Below, in pieces: positions 1-10,763 of a stretch of DNA of 64,000 bases. The DNA comes from Tubulanus polymorphus (Eukaryota; Nemertea; Palaeonemertea; Tubulaniformes; Tubulanidae). The notes beneath the pieces are model-generated. The model saw nothing but the letters and a program-made list of their open reading frames with translations, was not told where the DNA came from and did no database searches. The stretch lies in NCBI RefSeq assembly GCF_964204645.1, contig NC_134031.1, forward strand, positions 1 to 64,000, in the 5' to 3' direction. Every line of letters starts with the position of its first letter. Position 1 is the stretch's first letter. The position numbers were made by a program, and so were the translations under genes.

Positions 1-540
1 ACTATAAATCATCTTCTTTACATCGTAAACTCAATGCAGGTCACTATACGCTAATCATTAACAAATATCAATATCATCTCAAACTGGACCGTTTTAATAC
101 TGAATGTATCTGTGTATGATTTTGTGACAGGTTCCTGCGTGATGAACTAATGCAACACCGCTATCGTAGTTTTATTAGTTGAAAATCATTTAACTTGAAT
201 TTATTTCGAATGTCCCATTTAACCAATGTATAAACTTTAGATCAGTACATTAATATGTGCAACAAATTTGTCGATCATACAACTTTAAGCTAATCAAACC
301 CTGGAAAACATAACGCAGTCTACAAATTGTCTCATTTTGTCATAACTGATTCATACTGAAACGAGTGAAACTAGTTCTGCAGTCTGCTATCTACCCCTGA
401 TACCAGTACAAATCCCTACTGCCCTCGACTTTTCTTTATATCAAGAATCAAACTAATATAATGAGTTACTGTAAGAGCTGATCAGTGATTATCAGCAAAA
501 TGAGATGTAGTTGATAATAGAGCGCGACCTAAAACACAGC
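1..540. other. No gene seen
   Basis: AT-rich sequence with no long open frame, no convincing splice-site pair and no RNA gene. I see nothing in it beyond ordinary intergenic or intronic DNA. Confidence 0.6.
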
Positions 541-691
541 TTACCCCGCCCTGTGTCTATAATGCGGCACCGCTCTCTTACCCCGCGCTGTGTCTCTAAT
601 GCGGCACCGCTCTCTTACCCCGCCCTGTGTCTCTAATGCGGTACCGCTCTCTTACCCCGCCCTGTGTCTCTAATGCGGCACCGCTCTCTTA
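541..691. repeat. 37-bp minisatellite, 4 copies
   Basis: Four head-to-tail copies start at 541, 578, 615 and 652. Each begins TTACCCCGC and ends in CACCGCTCTC or a one-base variant. Copies differ by only one to three bases, so the expansion is recent. It is clearly more GC-rich than the flanks. Nothing suggests coding use. Confidence 0.93.
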
Positions 692-1077
692 CTGAGTCTC
701 TCTCAAAATATTCCTGAGTTTAATTCCTAATAATCTATTTATGTAAATTCAACTTGTATAAACTATCAAACCGACATAAAAACACAGTTCATCATCGTAA
801 CGCAGTTTGTTGTTTTACTGTTACGTAATTTGTATCAGTCAACTAGACACCCAGATTAATGAGGATGACTGAGGTTTTTTTAAAGAGAAATATCGCGCAG
901 AATCTATGCATAAAGCACTATATTGATTGTTGGGTCAAATTAGTCCAGTCGTTAGTAAATTTAAGTTGCATTTTGTAACGAGCAAATTTCAAACTTTACC
1001 TTACTTTCTAAATATTGTTCAAGAAAAACATATCCCTAAAGTATAAAATAATAAATCCATCGTTGATACAAAAAAAA
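692..1077. other. No gene seen
   Basis: AT-rich spacer between the 37-bp minisatellite and duplicated segment A. It has no supported ORF or repeat. Confidence 0.5.
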
Positions 1078-1906
1078 ACTTACTTACACAACTGCAACTT
1101 TTTCTCAGATTCCGACGTGGATCCAGTGATTATTTAAGTTCATCCAATCCCTAATTTTGAAGTAAATTTAATTCCGTGTCCAGGTTAAGAATTTTCATGA
1201 AATCCATTCGCAAAATAGCAATATTTTTATCACATTTCGATTGAAAATATTCCATATATTCACTAAAAAACCTCCTATAAAACATTTTCTCCGTATTGTA
1301 TTCCTTTGCGAGTGAAATCCAATGAGAATAGCGAAAGATGGCGCACGATTCGACTGATATTTCGATTTATTGCTGAAATCGAATTTCCCGGCGCCTGCGA
1401 CAAGCCCAGACACGCTTTAGTACGCGGCCGCTGATTGGCTAATCGATCTCAATTGGGGGATATCGTCTATTGCTAGTGCGCGGGATATTTCAATTGTGGC
1501 GTGTTCTATTGTGTTGCAACAATAGGGGGATGAGCTATTGCGACAGCGGGATGGGCTGGGCGTATTTGATACGTTTTCTCTTGAAATATCGAGTCGGGGA
1601 TAGTTTCAGCCTTGATACTTAACTGATTGAGGTTTAAGGGGTGTTTATACTGGTTAATGGTAGTTTTTTTAATGATATTCTGGAAGTCGGGACTTGAAGA
1701 CGCCGACTACCCTCTCACTTGGCGAGTCTATGTTTGTGATCTCATTATAGAGACGGCGTCGTACACGAGACGATGTGACATAAAAACTGACTGAAGAAAT
1801 CATATGGAGGGCATATAATTGTCTCGATAAACTATCGGGCGACGAACGTCCAGCGAACAGGTTCGTAGAGACTCCTTCGATACGATTAGGCGCTTAATAC
1901 TGGTCT
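1078..1906. repeat. Segment A, left copy
   Basis: About 830 bp with a second, diverged copy in the same orientation at 57718-58595. The match runs from the AACTGCAACTTTT block near the left end, through a CpG-rich core, to the GGGCGACGAACGTCCAGCG block at the right end. Substitutions and indels are spread along it, so it is much older than the 11,169-bp tandem copies between the two A segments. No convincing ORF is shared by the copies. Confidence 0.85.
1325..1545. promoter_or_regulatory. Promoter-like CpG-rich core of segment A
   Basis: This part is CpG-dense against an AT-rich background. It is the best conserved stretch between the two A copies (matching about 57975-58200). It holds AAGATGGCGC, which resembles a YY1-type initiator element, and CTGATTGGCT, an inverted CCAAT box, about 85 bp apart. 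That pair is typical of TATA-less animal promoters. Direction is undecided: CCAAT reads on the - strand. No downstream gene could be linked to it, so this is inference from motifs and conservation. Confidence 0.35.
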
Positions 1907-1924
1907 CATGAGATACTCTTTACA

Positions 1925-2110
1925 GATTTTACCCCGCGGTGGATACCTTGGATTTTAGAGTGCTTTCTCTGACAGACAGGTTTCTATGTTTATTTCAGGG
2001 TGATGCTCTACTAAATAACTGCAGTCATCAGGGAGTTCCAGCCGGAATAACTGTTTGGCAATGAGGTGAACAAGTGATCCCTCAATTCAGGTACGGGTAG
2101 ATATATTGTT
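1925..2110 (+). repeat. Inverted copy of a segment in B1/B2
   Basis: About 180 bp that is the reverse complement of 4490-4670 and of 8565-8745, with small indels. The shared block includes AACTGTTTGGC, TGATCCCTCAATTCAGGTA and the exon-like acceptor TTTATTTCAGGGTGATGCTC. Three copies in two orientations within 7 kb show repeated local rearrangement. No protein is recognised. Confidence 0.8.
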
Positions 2111-2210
2111 TGGTACTGTTTACTACGTCACTTTGATAGATCTGGATTTGGTGTGGGGCACAAAGTTACTGGTCAAATAACATGTAGTCAAAACACGTCA
2201 ACTTAAACCA

Positions 2211-2650
2211 GGTAGCAACACAGGGGTTTGGCGATGGGCTTGGATTTTATTTCCGGGTTGTTGATAATCTCGCGAGAATGGCGCTAAATATGAACTGCGA
2301 ATAAATTCAAAATATCATGGAAATACCTTGTGTTTATATTGTTTATTTATCCGCTATAAAGTTTCGATAAACAATTGGTCGTTAAGAATGACGTGACTGT
2401 CCCAACTTACTGGCCGAAAATTTAAGTACAGCGGAGGCCTGGCGTTTCATCCCTTGTTATTTTATATAGTAAAGCGTGACGACCAATTGTTTATCGAAAC
2501 TTTATAGCGGATAAATAAACAATATAAACACAAGGTATTTCCATGATATTTTGAATTTATTCGCAGTTCATATTTAGCGCCATTCTCGCGAGATTATCAA
2601 CAACCCGGAAATAAAATCCAAGCCCATCGCCAAACCCCTGTGGGTAGCAA
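2211..2650. mobile_element. hAT-like fold-back MITE, 424 bp, perfect 164-bp arms
   Basis: The element is 2219-2642. Its left arm (2219-2382) and right arm (2479-2642) are exact reverse complements over 164 bp, around a 96-bp spacer. The ends read CACAGGGGTTTGGCG and its complement. The 8-bp sequence GGTAGCAA lies directly outside each end (2211-2218 and 2643-2650). An 8-bp target duplication with CA(N)AGGG-type ends fits the hAT superfamily, although the first bases are not a textbook hAT match. There is no transposase, so it is non-autonomous. Identical arms imply recent insertion or arm conversion. Each arm carries TCTCGCGAGA (2268-2277, 2584-2593). Confidence 0.92.
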
Positions 2651-2859
2651 CTGTATTCTAGGAGGTTTTAGTAATATATATAGTAATATTTGAGATGTGG
2701 GACCATTCATTTATTATGAATCGGGTTTTCCGTCTCAAACCTCTCACCCTACCCCTCGGTGTGGCCTGATAATGACTCTTAAAATAAAAATACAGATATC
2801 TTTTCTTGATCTATTTATAGTCTGATTCTGAAGAAGAGGAGAACACAAATAACAGTTTT

Positions 2860-2881
2860 CATCATCATCATCATCATCATC
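2860..2881. repeat. (CAT)n microsatellite
   Basis: Seven CAT triplets. The equivalent positions in the other copies of block B (7087-7107 and 59300-59330) hold interrupted or longer tracts. Confidence 0.85.
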
Positions 2882-4652
2882 TGTGCGATCTGAAGTATCT
2901 AGAGGTCACCCAGACTCAACACCCTTTCATATCATTCGAGGTCAAGTTCTATATTTTTGTGACAGATTTCTATGAAATATTTTGCTCAAATAAATTCATT
3001 TTGTAATCATATCGATGAAAATAAGTGGTTATTCATTTCAGTATGAAATTTGGCTCTGTTTTGAGGAATTACTATTTTCCCCGAACTCAGATCCAGAATT
3101 TCACCTTGCCATCACCATGACAACGCATATAGATTCTCAAATTTGGTTTCAAGTTTCTTTATTTTGGTTGAGTAGATTCTGAATGATGCAAAGTTTACCA
3201 GAGACACTGATTTTATCTAAATCATCTCTGTACTCATAGGATAGTTAAGTGCCAATCCTGAAAGGGTTTTTGACAGTCACTCAGATATTGTGATCGACTA
3301 CATTCAGATCAAAACAAACAGTTCAGACTCAACTTGAGAATGATTTTAAGTGTTTATCTAAAATAAATTTTACGTTTATTTTGACACTCAAGACATAAAT
3401 TTCTAAATTTCCAATAGATGGCGTCTGTGATATACTGTTCAATCCAATAATTTGGTAGTTCAGCAAAATTCCAATAGGTGGCGATCATGTAACTATTCAT
3501 CAGTATATATCAGACACCCTGGTCCAAATCCTCTAATCAACATTAAACATCACAGTCATTTAGATTCAATAATTCATTCATTTGACTCGCACTCAATTTC
3601 AGGTGTAGACGTGTCGCAGGTTTCAGTTATTGAGATCCTCCGCCATGAGACTGAAAATAAATCAAACAACATTCATTATAACATCATTAGAGCAATTCAC
3701 AAAAATCATATGAATTATTCGATACAAATAAGAGTAACTAAACAAACCTGATCTAAACATCACCTTCTTTTGAGTAGAATAAACAAAACTCTAGCGTTAC
3801 GCCTACATCTGAAATAATACAAAACACTGAAAATCATTATTTCTTCATCAGATAGAAAATAAAAACAGATTCAAAATGCTTTTAGTGCCAAGAATTTTCA
3901 GTGTTACAATCTTTTTTTCATACAAGACTTAACGGTAAATTGGTTCAGACTTAGAGCAGGGAACACTATATGAATTTATTCCCACACCGTCTGAAATTAC
4001 AGATTTCACAATGAAATTTGCAGCGTGTTCGTTGCTCAGCAGCAGGTGAATCGCAACATTCAAACATGTTTGATATTTCCACAGTAAATTTCATCGCAGC
4101 GAAAAAAAGTCCCAAACACAGTAAATTGAGCCGCAATCTTTGACAAGGTTTCAAATCATGATGGCATCAATGATTTGAGAACTGCGCTGAAAACCTGCTT
4201 GGATTTTGGTTAACTCGGTTTTAAAACACCACTGAAACTGGTTTCTAGAGGTCTGTGACAAGGGCCTAAAGCTAGGGAAACACGAGCGTATTTTTTCGCC
4301 CGATCGCGACGATTAAATTCGCCGACGAAATTATACGCAAAATTCGGTCAGCGACTGGCACTAAGAAGGAGAGAGTTACGAATCACATGATATCAACAAT
4401 GCATCCTATTGGTTGATAAAAATGGATCGCTCGGCGAAATTCGCTGAGTGCGGGCAGACGAGCTTGTAATCGTGTGCCCCTACCTAAAGATATATCTACC
4501 TGAATTGAGGGATCACTTGTTCACTTCATCGCCAAACAGTTATTCCGGCTTGAACTTCCTGCATGACTGCAGTTAATTAGTTGAGCATCACCCTGAAATA
4601 AACATAGAAACCTGTCAGAGAAATCACTCTAAAATCCAGGGTATCCGCGGGG

Positions 4653-4814
4653 TCAAATGCTACATCTGTATTGATAGTAATCACAGGGACTTGACACAAA
4701 ACGATTTCAACCCCAGTATCCTAGGTACTATATATAAAAAGACTGAGGATACTGGGGTCAAAATCCTTTTGTGTCAAGTCCCTGCTCAAATGCTCCATCT
4801 GTATTGATAATAAT
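4653..4814. mobile_element. ~100-bp fold-back insertion flanked by a 29-bp duplication
   Basis: The fold-back at 4682-4784 begins CACAGGGACTTGACAC and ends in its complement. The arms contain CCCCAGTATCCT and its inverse around a short AT-rich loop. Flanking it are two near-identical 29-bp copies (4653-4681 and 4786-4814) starting TCAAATGCT and ending AAT. The paralogous site in B2 near 8730-8760 has a single flank and no insert, so the insert post-dates the B duplication. A 29-bp flank is too long for a usual transposon target duplication. Confidence 0.8.
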
Positions 4815-4938
4815 AGTTTATATTAGGCCTCGATCCACACTTGATATTATTCATACATTTTACTAATTGTATCTTGAATGTCGGCCGACAGTTTTACACG
4901 CATCAGCTCGACATGGCGGTTAAACCCGAGTGTTTTAT

Positions 4939-5067
4939 GTCCAACACACAGGAGCTTATCACAATTTGATAACACCAGTATCCTTACATAGATAGGGATA
5001 CTGGCAACTGGTGTCATCCAATCCATCCTCCCTCCGTCAAATTGTGACAAGCCCTTGTGGTCCGACA
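4939..5067. mobile_element. 113-bp hAT-like fold-back MITE
   Basis: The element is 4947-5059. Its ends are CACAGGAGCTTATCAC on the left and, on the opposite strand, CACAAGGGCTTGTCAC; both continue into AATTTG. Directly outside lie GTCCAACA (4939-4946) and GTCCGACA (5060-5067), an 8-bp target duplication with one mismatch. The matching place in B2 (near 8865-8880) has no insert. Inner arms also pair (ACACCAGTATCC with GGATACTGG). No coding capacity. The CACAGGG-type ends suggest kinship with the 2219 element. Confidence 0.8.
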
Positions 5068-5585
5068 CCTTTCCTTCTCGAATCACCTTCAACCGTACAA
5101 AAAAAGTATTCGATTCATAAGTAAATTTACTTACTGTATTTCAATGTTGAAATGGTTTGAAGACATTCTGTCGCTTCTGCGTTTGAAAGAGAAGCTTCTA
5201 AATATTTGAAGTGAAAATTGCAATTGATTCGTCCGCCATCATTCTTAAATGGGACATACTCCACTTGGGAGGGCTAGTTCTGCAGTCCGCGCAGATCGAG
5301 GTCGACTAGGACTCAGGGGTATTAGCGCTCCGCTCACCAACTAAAGAGTTCACGATAGTGCCCGCGGTAGATTTTACATGCCGCTCCGAATTGATAGTTG
5401 CGGGAAATAAAACCACGAAATTAGGAATTTGTTGCGATTTCCGTGCAATAGTTCACTGAAGAATTATGTGAAAAATATTCCCAATAAAATACCGGTATTT
5501 CAAACACGAAACTGAATAACTTAAATCGGTGACTCACAATAGGTATTTCACCTAGTTTATCAGCGGGGCGCGGCCGACAATATCG

Positions 5586-6150
5586 ACTTAAGAATGAGAT
5601 AAAATTTCGTTTCAAAAAAGACCAATAGAAAATTCCATCAACTACAGCAATAAAAAGCCAACACTGTTTTAAGTAATGCATTTATGGTCTAAAAAGCTAA
5701 ATGAATCAGTGATAATTTTATATGCGTTTGATACGTATTGGATAATCGGGTCAAATTTCATACTTAAATCGGTGCAACAAACTGGTATCAATCTGAACGG
5801 GATAAATACGTTCAGACACAAACACCGTCCGATTGACTGGGTGTAAAGCGGGACTCGACCCTTCCCGGTTGGAGTAAACATCTAACAGGTGGTGCTCCGG
5901 GAGATTTTGTGAAACAGCTGATGACATTTTCATGATCTTTAGACGAGTTTGATCGCCGTTTTACCGTCGCTGAATGGCACCTATTGTGAAAACTGATTAT
6001 GAGCGAAGACCAAGTGATGCAATGACATTCAGTTGAAGTCAAACGACGAGAAGGGCTCCGAGACTGATTTGGACTTTACGAGAGGAATAAACTATTTTTT
6101 AGAAGGTATCAAGATGGATCTGGCACAGAGCCATAGCCGGCAAACTGACT
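5586..6150. other. No gene seen
   Basis: Spacer between B1 and the fold-back at 6158. The short frames here have no motif, repeat structure or splice context that supports translation. Confidence 0.5.
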
Positions 6151-6157
6151 ACTGAAT

Positions 6158-6396
6158 TTTATTTCTGTGTTGTTGATAATCTCGCGAGACTAGCGCTAAT
6201 ATATGCTGTGTAAATCCAGGAAGAAAGACACTCTTAATATTTGGATGGATATATGAAAGCTGTGGGTACTGGAGTGTGTAATGGGTAGTGTAGTGTCATC
6301 TGTGTGCATTTGTGGCCAGCACACAGATCACATTGTTCAACGGGGTTTGGTCCAGGACTCGCGAGATTTTCAACAACACGGAAGTAACGTGTAATA
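6158..6396. mobile_element. Diverged fold-back related to the 2219 MITE
   Basis: Left arm (about 6158-6189) reads TTATTTCTGTGTTGTTGATA followed by ATCTCGCGAG. The right arm (about 6358-6392), on the opposite strand, reads TTACTTCCGTGTTGTTGAAA followed by ATCTCGCGAG. Both resemble the inner arm of the element at 2219-2642. The rest of the element is eroded and no target duplication remains, so it is an older member of the family. Confidence 0.65.
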
Positions 6397-6834
6397 AATG
6401 ATGACTTGAATTGCATGACTACCTACCACCCCTCATTGTTGTTTGAAAACTAAACGTTCGGCACTGACTAAAAATTAGTAATAACATTTTAGAAATGGCC
6501 AGAATTTTAACTTAGGTTCTATCTCATTTTTACTTTACAATTGCGATTGGTATAATTTTTTTTAAATGGCCGTTAAGGCTTCATGTTTCGTCTGCAATTC
6601 ACTGCAAATAGTTACGCAACTACGCACATTTCAGTGTTTTTGGCAGCTGTACATTCAATCGGCACCGTTCGTGACTAGCTTCACTGCGGAATTATCATTA
6701 ATTTACATCGCCATATCACATCATCAACTTATATTGTGCCTTAAAACCCTAACAGCCGAAATAATTGAAATGCACACACGATTTCTATCATTGAAAATGG
6801 AGAGAGTGGCCATGTTTGTGTTTGTTGCTTCGTG
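6397..6834. other. No gene seen
   Basis: AT-rich spacer. A 123-codon frame starting at 6566 runs through it on the + strand into the repeat fragment at 6860-6930. It has no recognisable domain and most likely stays open by chance. Confidence 0.45.
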
Positions 6835-6859
6835 TAAATCCCGCGCGGTGGCGCAACCA

Positions 6860-6930
6860 CGCGGAGTGGGGCCGATACGTCTAGTTTCGTTCTCGCGAGA
6901 TTACCAACAATCCGGAAATACCGGTAGTGC
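6860..6930. mobile_element. Single-arm fragment of the CGCG-motif MITE family
   Basis: TTCTCGCGAGATTACCAACA followed by ATCCGGAAATA (6890-6920) matches the right arm of the 2219 element with a few substitutions. No matching left arm is visible nearby, so this is a truncated copy. It retains a perfect TCTCGCGAGA at 6891-6900. Confidence 0.55.
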
Positions 6931-7007
6931 AACCTGATTTAGAAGGCCCGGCCCGGGGGCACAAGCTGTATTGATATTAATGAAAACAGGATACTTGACT
7001 GTTTTTA

Positions 7008-9362
7008 GAGTAAAAATACAGATATCTTTACTTAATCTATTCCTAGATTGATTCTGAAGAAGAGGAGAACACAAATAACAGTTTTCATCATCAACATCAT
7101 CATCATCTGTGCGGTCTGAAGTATCTAGAGGTCACCCAGACTCAACACCCTTTCATATCATTCGAGGTCAAGTTCTATATTTTTGTAAAAAATTTGTACG
7201 AAATATTTTGCTCAAATAAACTCATTTTGTAATCAAATCAACGAAAATAAGTGTAGTTATTCATATTTCAGTATGAAATTTGGCTCTGTTTTGAGGAATG
7301 ACTATTTTTCCAGATATCGGATCCAGAATTTCACTTTGCCATCACCATGACAACGCAGCAGTCAAAACAAACAACAATCATTCAGAAATGAAGCCCAGTA
7401 GATTCTAAAATTTGGTTTCAAGTTTCTTTATTTTGGTTGAGTAGATTCTGAATGATGCAAAGTTTACCAGAGACACTGATTTTATCAAAATCATCTCTGG
7501 GGGACTGTGCCAATCATGGAAGGGTTTTAACAGTCACTCAGATATCGTGTTCCACTGCATTCAGATCAAACCAACAGTTCACACTCAATTTGAGAACTAT
7601 TTTGTGTTTATCTAAAATAAATTCCACGTTTATTTTGACACTCAAGATATAAATTTCTAAATTTCCAATAGATGGCAGCTGTGATTCCAATAATTAGGTG
7701 GTTCAGCAGAAATCCAATAGGTGGCGTTCATGTAGTAACAATTCATCAGCATATATCAGACACCCTGGTTTATCATCTGATCAGAATCACTGGGATCGAA
7801 TTTTGGACATCCCTACAACTCCTCTAATAAGCATGAAACATCACAGTCATTTAGAATCAATAATTCATTCATTTGACGCGCAGTCAATTTTAGGTGTAGA
7901 CGTGTCGCAGGTTTCAGTTATTGAGATCCTCCTCCATTAGACTGAAAATAAATCAAACAACATTCATTATAACATCATTAGAGCAATTGACAAAAATCAT
8001 AGTAAATATTCGATATAAATAAGAGTAACTAAACGAACCTGATCTAAACATCATCTTCTTTTGAGTAGAATAAACAAAACTCTAGCGTTACGCCTACATC
8101 TGAAATAATACAAAACACTGAAAATCATTATTTCTTCATCAGATAGAAAATAAAGACAGATTCAACAAGATTCAAAATGCTTTTAGTGCCAAGAATTTTC
8201 AGTGTTACAATTGTTTTTTCATACAAGACTTAACGGTAAATTGGTTCAGACTTAGAGCAGGGAACACTATATGAATTTATTCCCACACCGTCTGAAATTA
8301 CAGATTTCACAATGAAATTTGCAGCGTGTTCGTTGCTCAGCAGCAGGTGAATCACAACATTCAAACATGTTTGATATTTCCACAGTAAATTTTTTCGCAG
8401 CAAATATTTTTGCAAAGTTCCAAACACGGTAAATTGAGCCGAAATCTTTGAAATATGTTGGCATCAATGATTTGAGAACGGCGCTGAAAACCTGCTTGGA
8501 TTTTGGTTAACTCGGTTTTAAAACACCACTGAAACTGGTTTCGAGAGTGTGATTAGGGCCTAAGATATATCTACCTGAATCGAGGGATCACTTGTTCACT
8601 TCATCGCCAAACAGTTATTCCTTGAACTTCCTGATGACTGCAGTTAATTAGTAGAGCATCACCCTGAAATAAACATAGAAACCTGTCTGTCAGAGAAAGC
8701 ACTCTAAAATCCAGGGTATCCACCGCAGGGTCAAATTCTTTATCTGTCTTGATAGTAATGGTTTATACTAGGCCTAGATCCACTCTTTATGTTATTGATA
8801 CTTTTTACTGAATGATGGTTTAACAGCACGCATCAGCGAATAGAGATTGCTGGAGTGTTTTATGTCGCTCTCCATCTCGAATCACCTTCATACATCACGA
8901 GTATTCGATTCATAAGTAAATTTACTTACTGTATTTCAATGTTGAAATGGTTTGAAGACATTCTGTCGCTTCTGCGTTGAAAGAGAAGCTTCTAAATATT
9001 TCAAGCGAGCATTGATTCGTCCGCCATCATTCTTAAATGGGACATACTCCACTTGGGAGGGCTAGCTCTGCAGTCCGCGCAGATCGAGGTCGACTAGGAC
9101 TTAGCGCTCCGGGCACCAACTAAAGAGCTCACGGTAGTGCCCGCGGTAGACTTTACATGCCGCTCCGAATTGATAGTTGCAGGAAATGATACCACGAAAT
9201 TAGGAATTTGTTGCAATTTCCGTGCAATAGTTCACAGAAAAATTATGTGAAAAATATTCCCAATAAAATACCGGTATTTCAAACAAAGAAACTTAAAAAC
9301 TTAAATCGGTGACTCACAATAGGTATTTCACCTAGTTTATCAGCGGGGCGCGGCCGACATCG
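7008..9362. repeat. Segment B2
   Basis: Second copy of the B block, in the same orientation as B1 and free of B1's two fold-back insertions, so it preserves the pre-insertion state. It lies 4.2 kb downstream of B1. The 1.4 kb between them is not duplicated. No gene is recognised. Confidence 0.88.
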
Positions 9363-9695
9363 ACAAGTTCTATATTTCTGTGATAAATTTCTATAACATA
9401 TTTTGCTCAAATAAACTCATTTCATTATCATATCGATGAAAATAAGTGTAGTTTTTCATTTCAGGATGAAATTTGGCTCTGTTTTGAGAAATTACTACTT
9501 TTTCTATACATCGGATCCAGAATATCACCTTGCCATCACCATGACAATGCACCAGTCAAAACAAACAACAATCATTCAGAAATGAAGCCGAGTAGATTCT
9601 AAAATTTGGTTTCAAGTTTATTTATTTTGGTTGAGTAGATTCATGAATGATGCAAAGTTTACTAGAGACATTGGTTTTATCAAAATCATCTCTGG
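9363..9695. repeat. Segment B3, partial
   Basis: About 330 bp matching 2943-3235 of B1, joined directly to the right end of B2. It shares the AAGTTCTATATTT block, the TTTGGCTCTGTTTTGAG block and the GAATGATGCAAAGTTTAC block. It is the last piece of block B before the tandem array begins. Confidence 0.8.
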
Positions 9696-9764
9696 AATAA
9701 ATATAGATAAATTTTGCTGTAAGTCGTGTGTGCGTTATTCAATCATTTTTCGAGAAACAACCTA

Positions 9765-10255
9765 GAATAGTGCTGGGTTCGAACTCGGGACACCCCTGTA
9801 CATCCTCTATTCAGCATCAGGACAACTTGGACCACCACTGTGTTCGAACCCGGGATTCCCCTGTACATCCTATATTCAGCATCAGGACCACTCTGAATCA
9901 GTTATCAGTAATTATTTTTAAGATATCAACATTTTACCGTACGGTGCTGCCTCTATGCTCATCGGTAGCGGGATATACTAACGTTAGTCAACTCTGGCAA
10001 GCAAGGGTTACGGAGTATAACTGGACAGCACGACGATTGCGGAGTTGACTTCAGTTAGTGTATGGAAATCCCGCTAACGATGAGCATAGCGGCAGCACTG
10101 TACGGTCGGGACATCCTCTATCCAGCATCAGGGCAACTTGGACCACTACTGGGTTCGAACCCGTGACACCCCTGTACATCCTCTATTCAGTATCAAGACC
10201 ACTCTGAACCAGTATCAGTAATTACTTGGTTCGAACGCGGGACACCCCGTACCCA
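9765..10255. repeat. B-box-like minisatellite, U1
   Basis: Imperfect ~60-bp repeats built from GGTTCGAACCCGGGACACCC, CTGTACATCCTC, ATTCAGCATCAGGAC and CAGTATCAGTAATTACT modules. The GGTTCGAACCC core matches the RNA polymerase III B box and is a palindrome, so it matches on both strands. Copies here are more diverged (for example GGTTCGAACTCGGG). Confidence 0.8.
9936..10106. mobile_element. 171-bp fold-back element with ACCGTACGGT ends, U1
   Basis: Long inverted arms begin and end with the palindrome ACCGTACGGT and include GATGAGCATAG and its inverse. A short loop carries GGTTACGGAGTATA. It sits inside the B-box minisatellite in every unit. The U1 copy lacks 7 bp in the left arm and has several unpaired changes. 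No target duplication is evident. Confidence 0.85.
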
Positions 10256-10257
10256 TT

Positions 10258-10641
10258 ATGACGCGATTAGACACGTGTTCGATGGTCGTCCTCATTCAGA
10301 AGATGAATTTAATTGTGAAACATGGTCATATCCAGGAATGTTTAAACCCGGCGATCAATGTCTCGACTAAAACCGTGTCTATATCGATATTTGTACTGTT
10401 AATCGTCGTATTAGGTGCCTACGGATTCATCTTCTTTACGATAACCTACAACGATACGATTTCAAACTGTGTTCTACCCGTACTCGAAGTAGGCCTAACT
10501 ACCAATTTCACGTTGTTTGGAGCCATTTTAGGACAGTGTAACTTCAACCTAGAGCGATTTCACCCACCCCGAGTGCTAATTGATAAAAGTTCCTGTGTAT
10601 CAAGTTTAATCGTAATCGGTCCATTGGGTCAAGAGATATAG
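10258..10641 (+). CDS. Hypothetical single-span membrane protein ORF, 127 codons (U1)
   Basis: Unrecognised. The frame starts at ATG 10258 and ends at TAG. Residues 1-40 are polar and basic with several Cys (DTCSM, HIQECL). Residues about 42-62 form one clear hydrophobic span (ISIFVLLIVVLGAYGFIFFT). A second, weaker hydrophobic stretch around 75-92 (VGLTTNFTLFGAILGQC) holds an N-glycosylation sequon. It has no splice signals and is followed by AATAAA at 10764 and 10797, so it could be a single-exon gene or a terminal exon. The copy in U5 is also intact; those in U2-U4 are frameshifted. U1 and U5 differ at four replacement sites and about one silent site, which argues against strong selection. 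Real expression is uncertain. Confidence 0.35.
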   Translation: MTRLDTCSMVVLIQKMNLIVKHGHIQECLNPAINVSTKTVSISIFVLLIVVLGAYGFIFFTITYNDTISNCVLPVLEVGLTTNFTLFGAILGQCNFNLERFHPPRVLIDKSSCVSSLIVIGPLGQEI

Positions 10642-10763
10642 ACATTTATCCAAAGCGACACCTATATGGAAAAGAGTGGAAATTGTTGCATACCAACCGT
10701 AAAGTAGATATTGTGGTTTTTATATATATTGAATAATGTCACCAACTCTTTTATTCATTTAGA

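Larger units (their letters stand above)
2785..5585. repeat. Segment B1 (2.8 kb duplicated block)
   Basis: It aligns collinearly with 7008-9362 (B2) from the CAGATATCTTT block to the GCGGGGCGCGGCCGACA block. B1 is longer mainly because it carries two small fold-back insertions (4653-4814 and 4939-5067) and about 170 bp around 4270-4480 that B2 lacks. I see no recognisable gene. A short Cys-rich frame on the - strand (3966-4100) is shared with B2 but has no independent support. Confidence 0.88.

Noticed and set aside
6566-6937. 123-codon + ORF ending in the MITE fragment
   Set aside because: Its last third lies in transposon-derived sequence, and no motif or splice site supports it.
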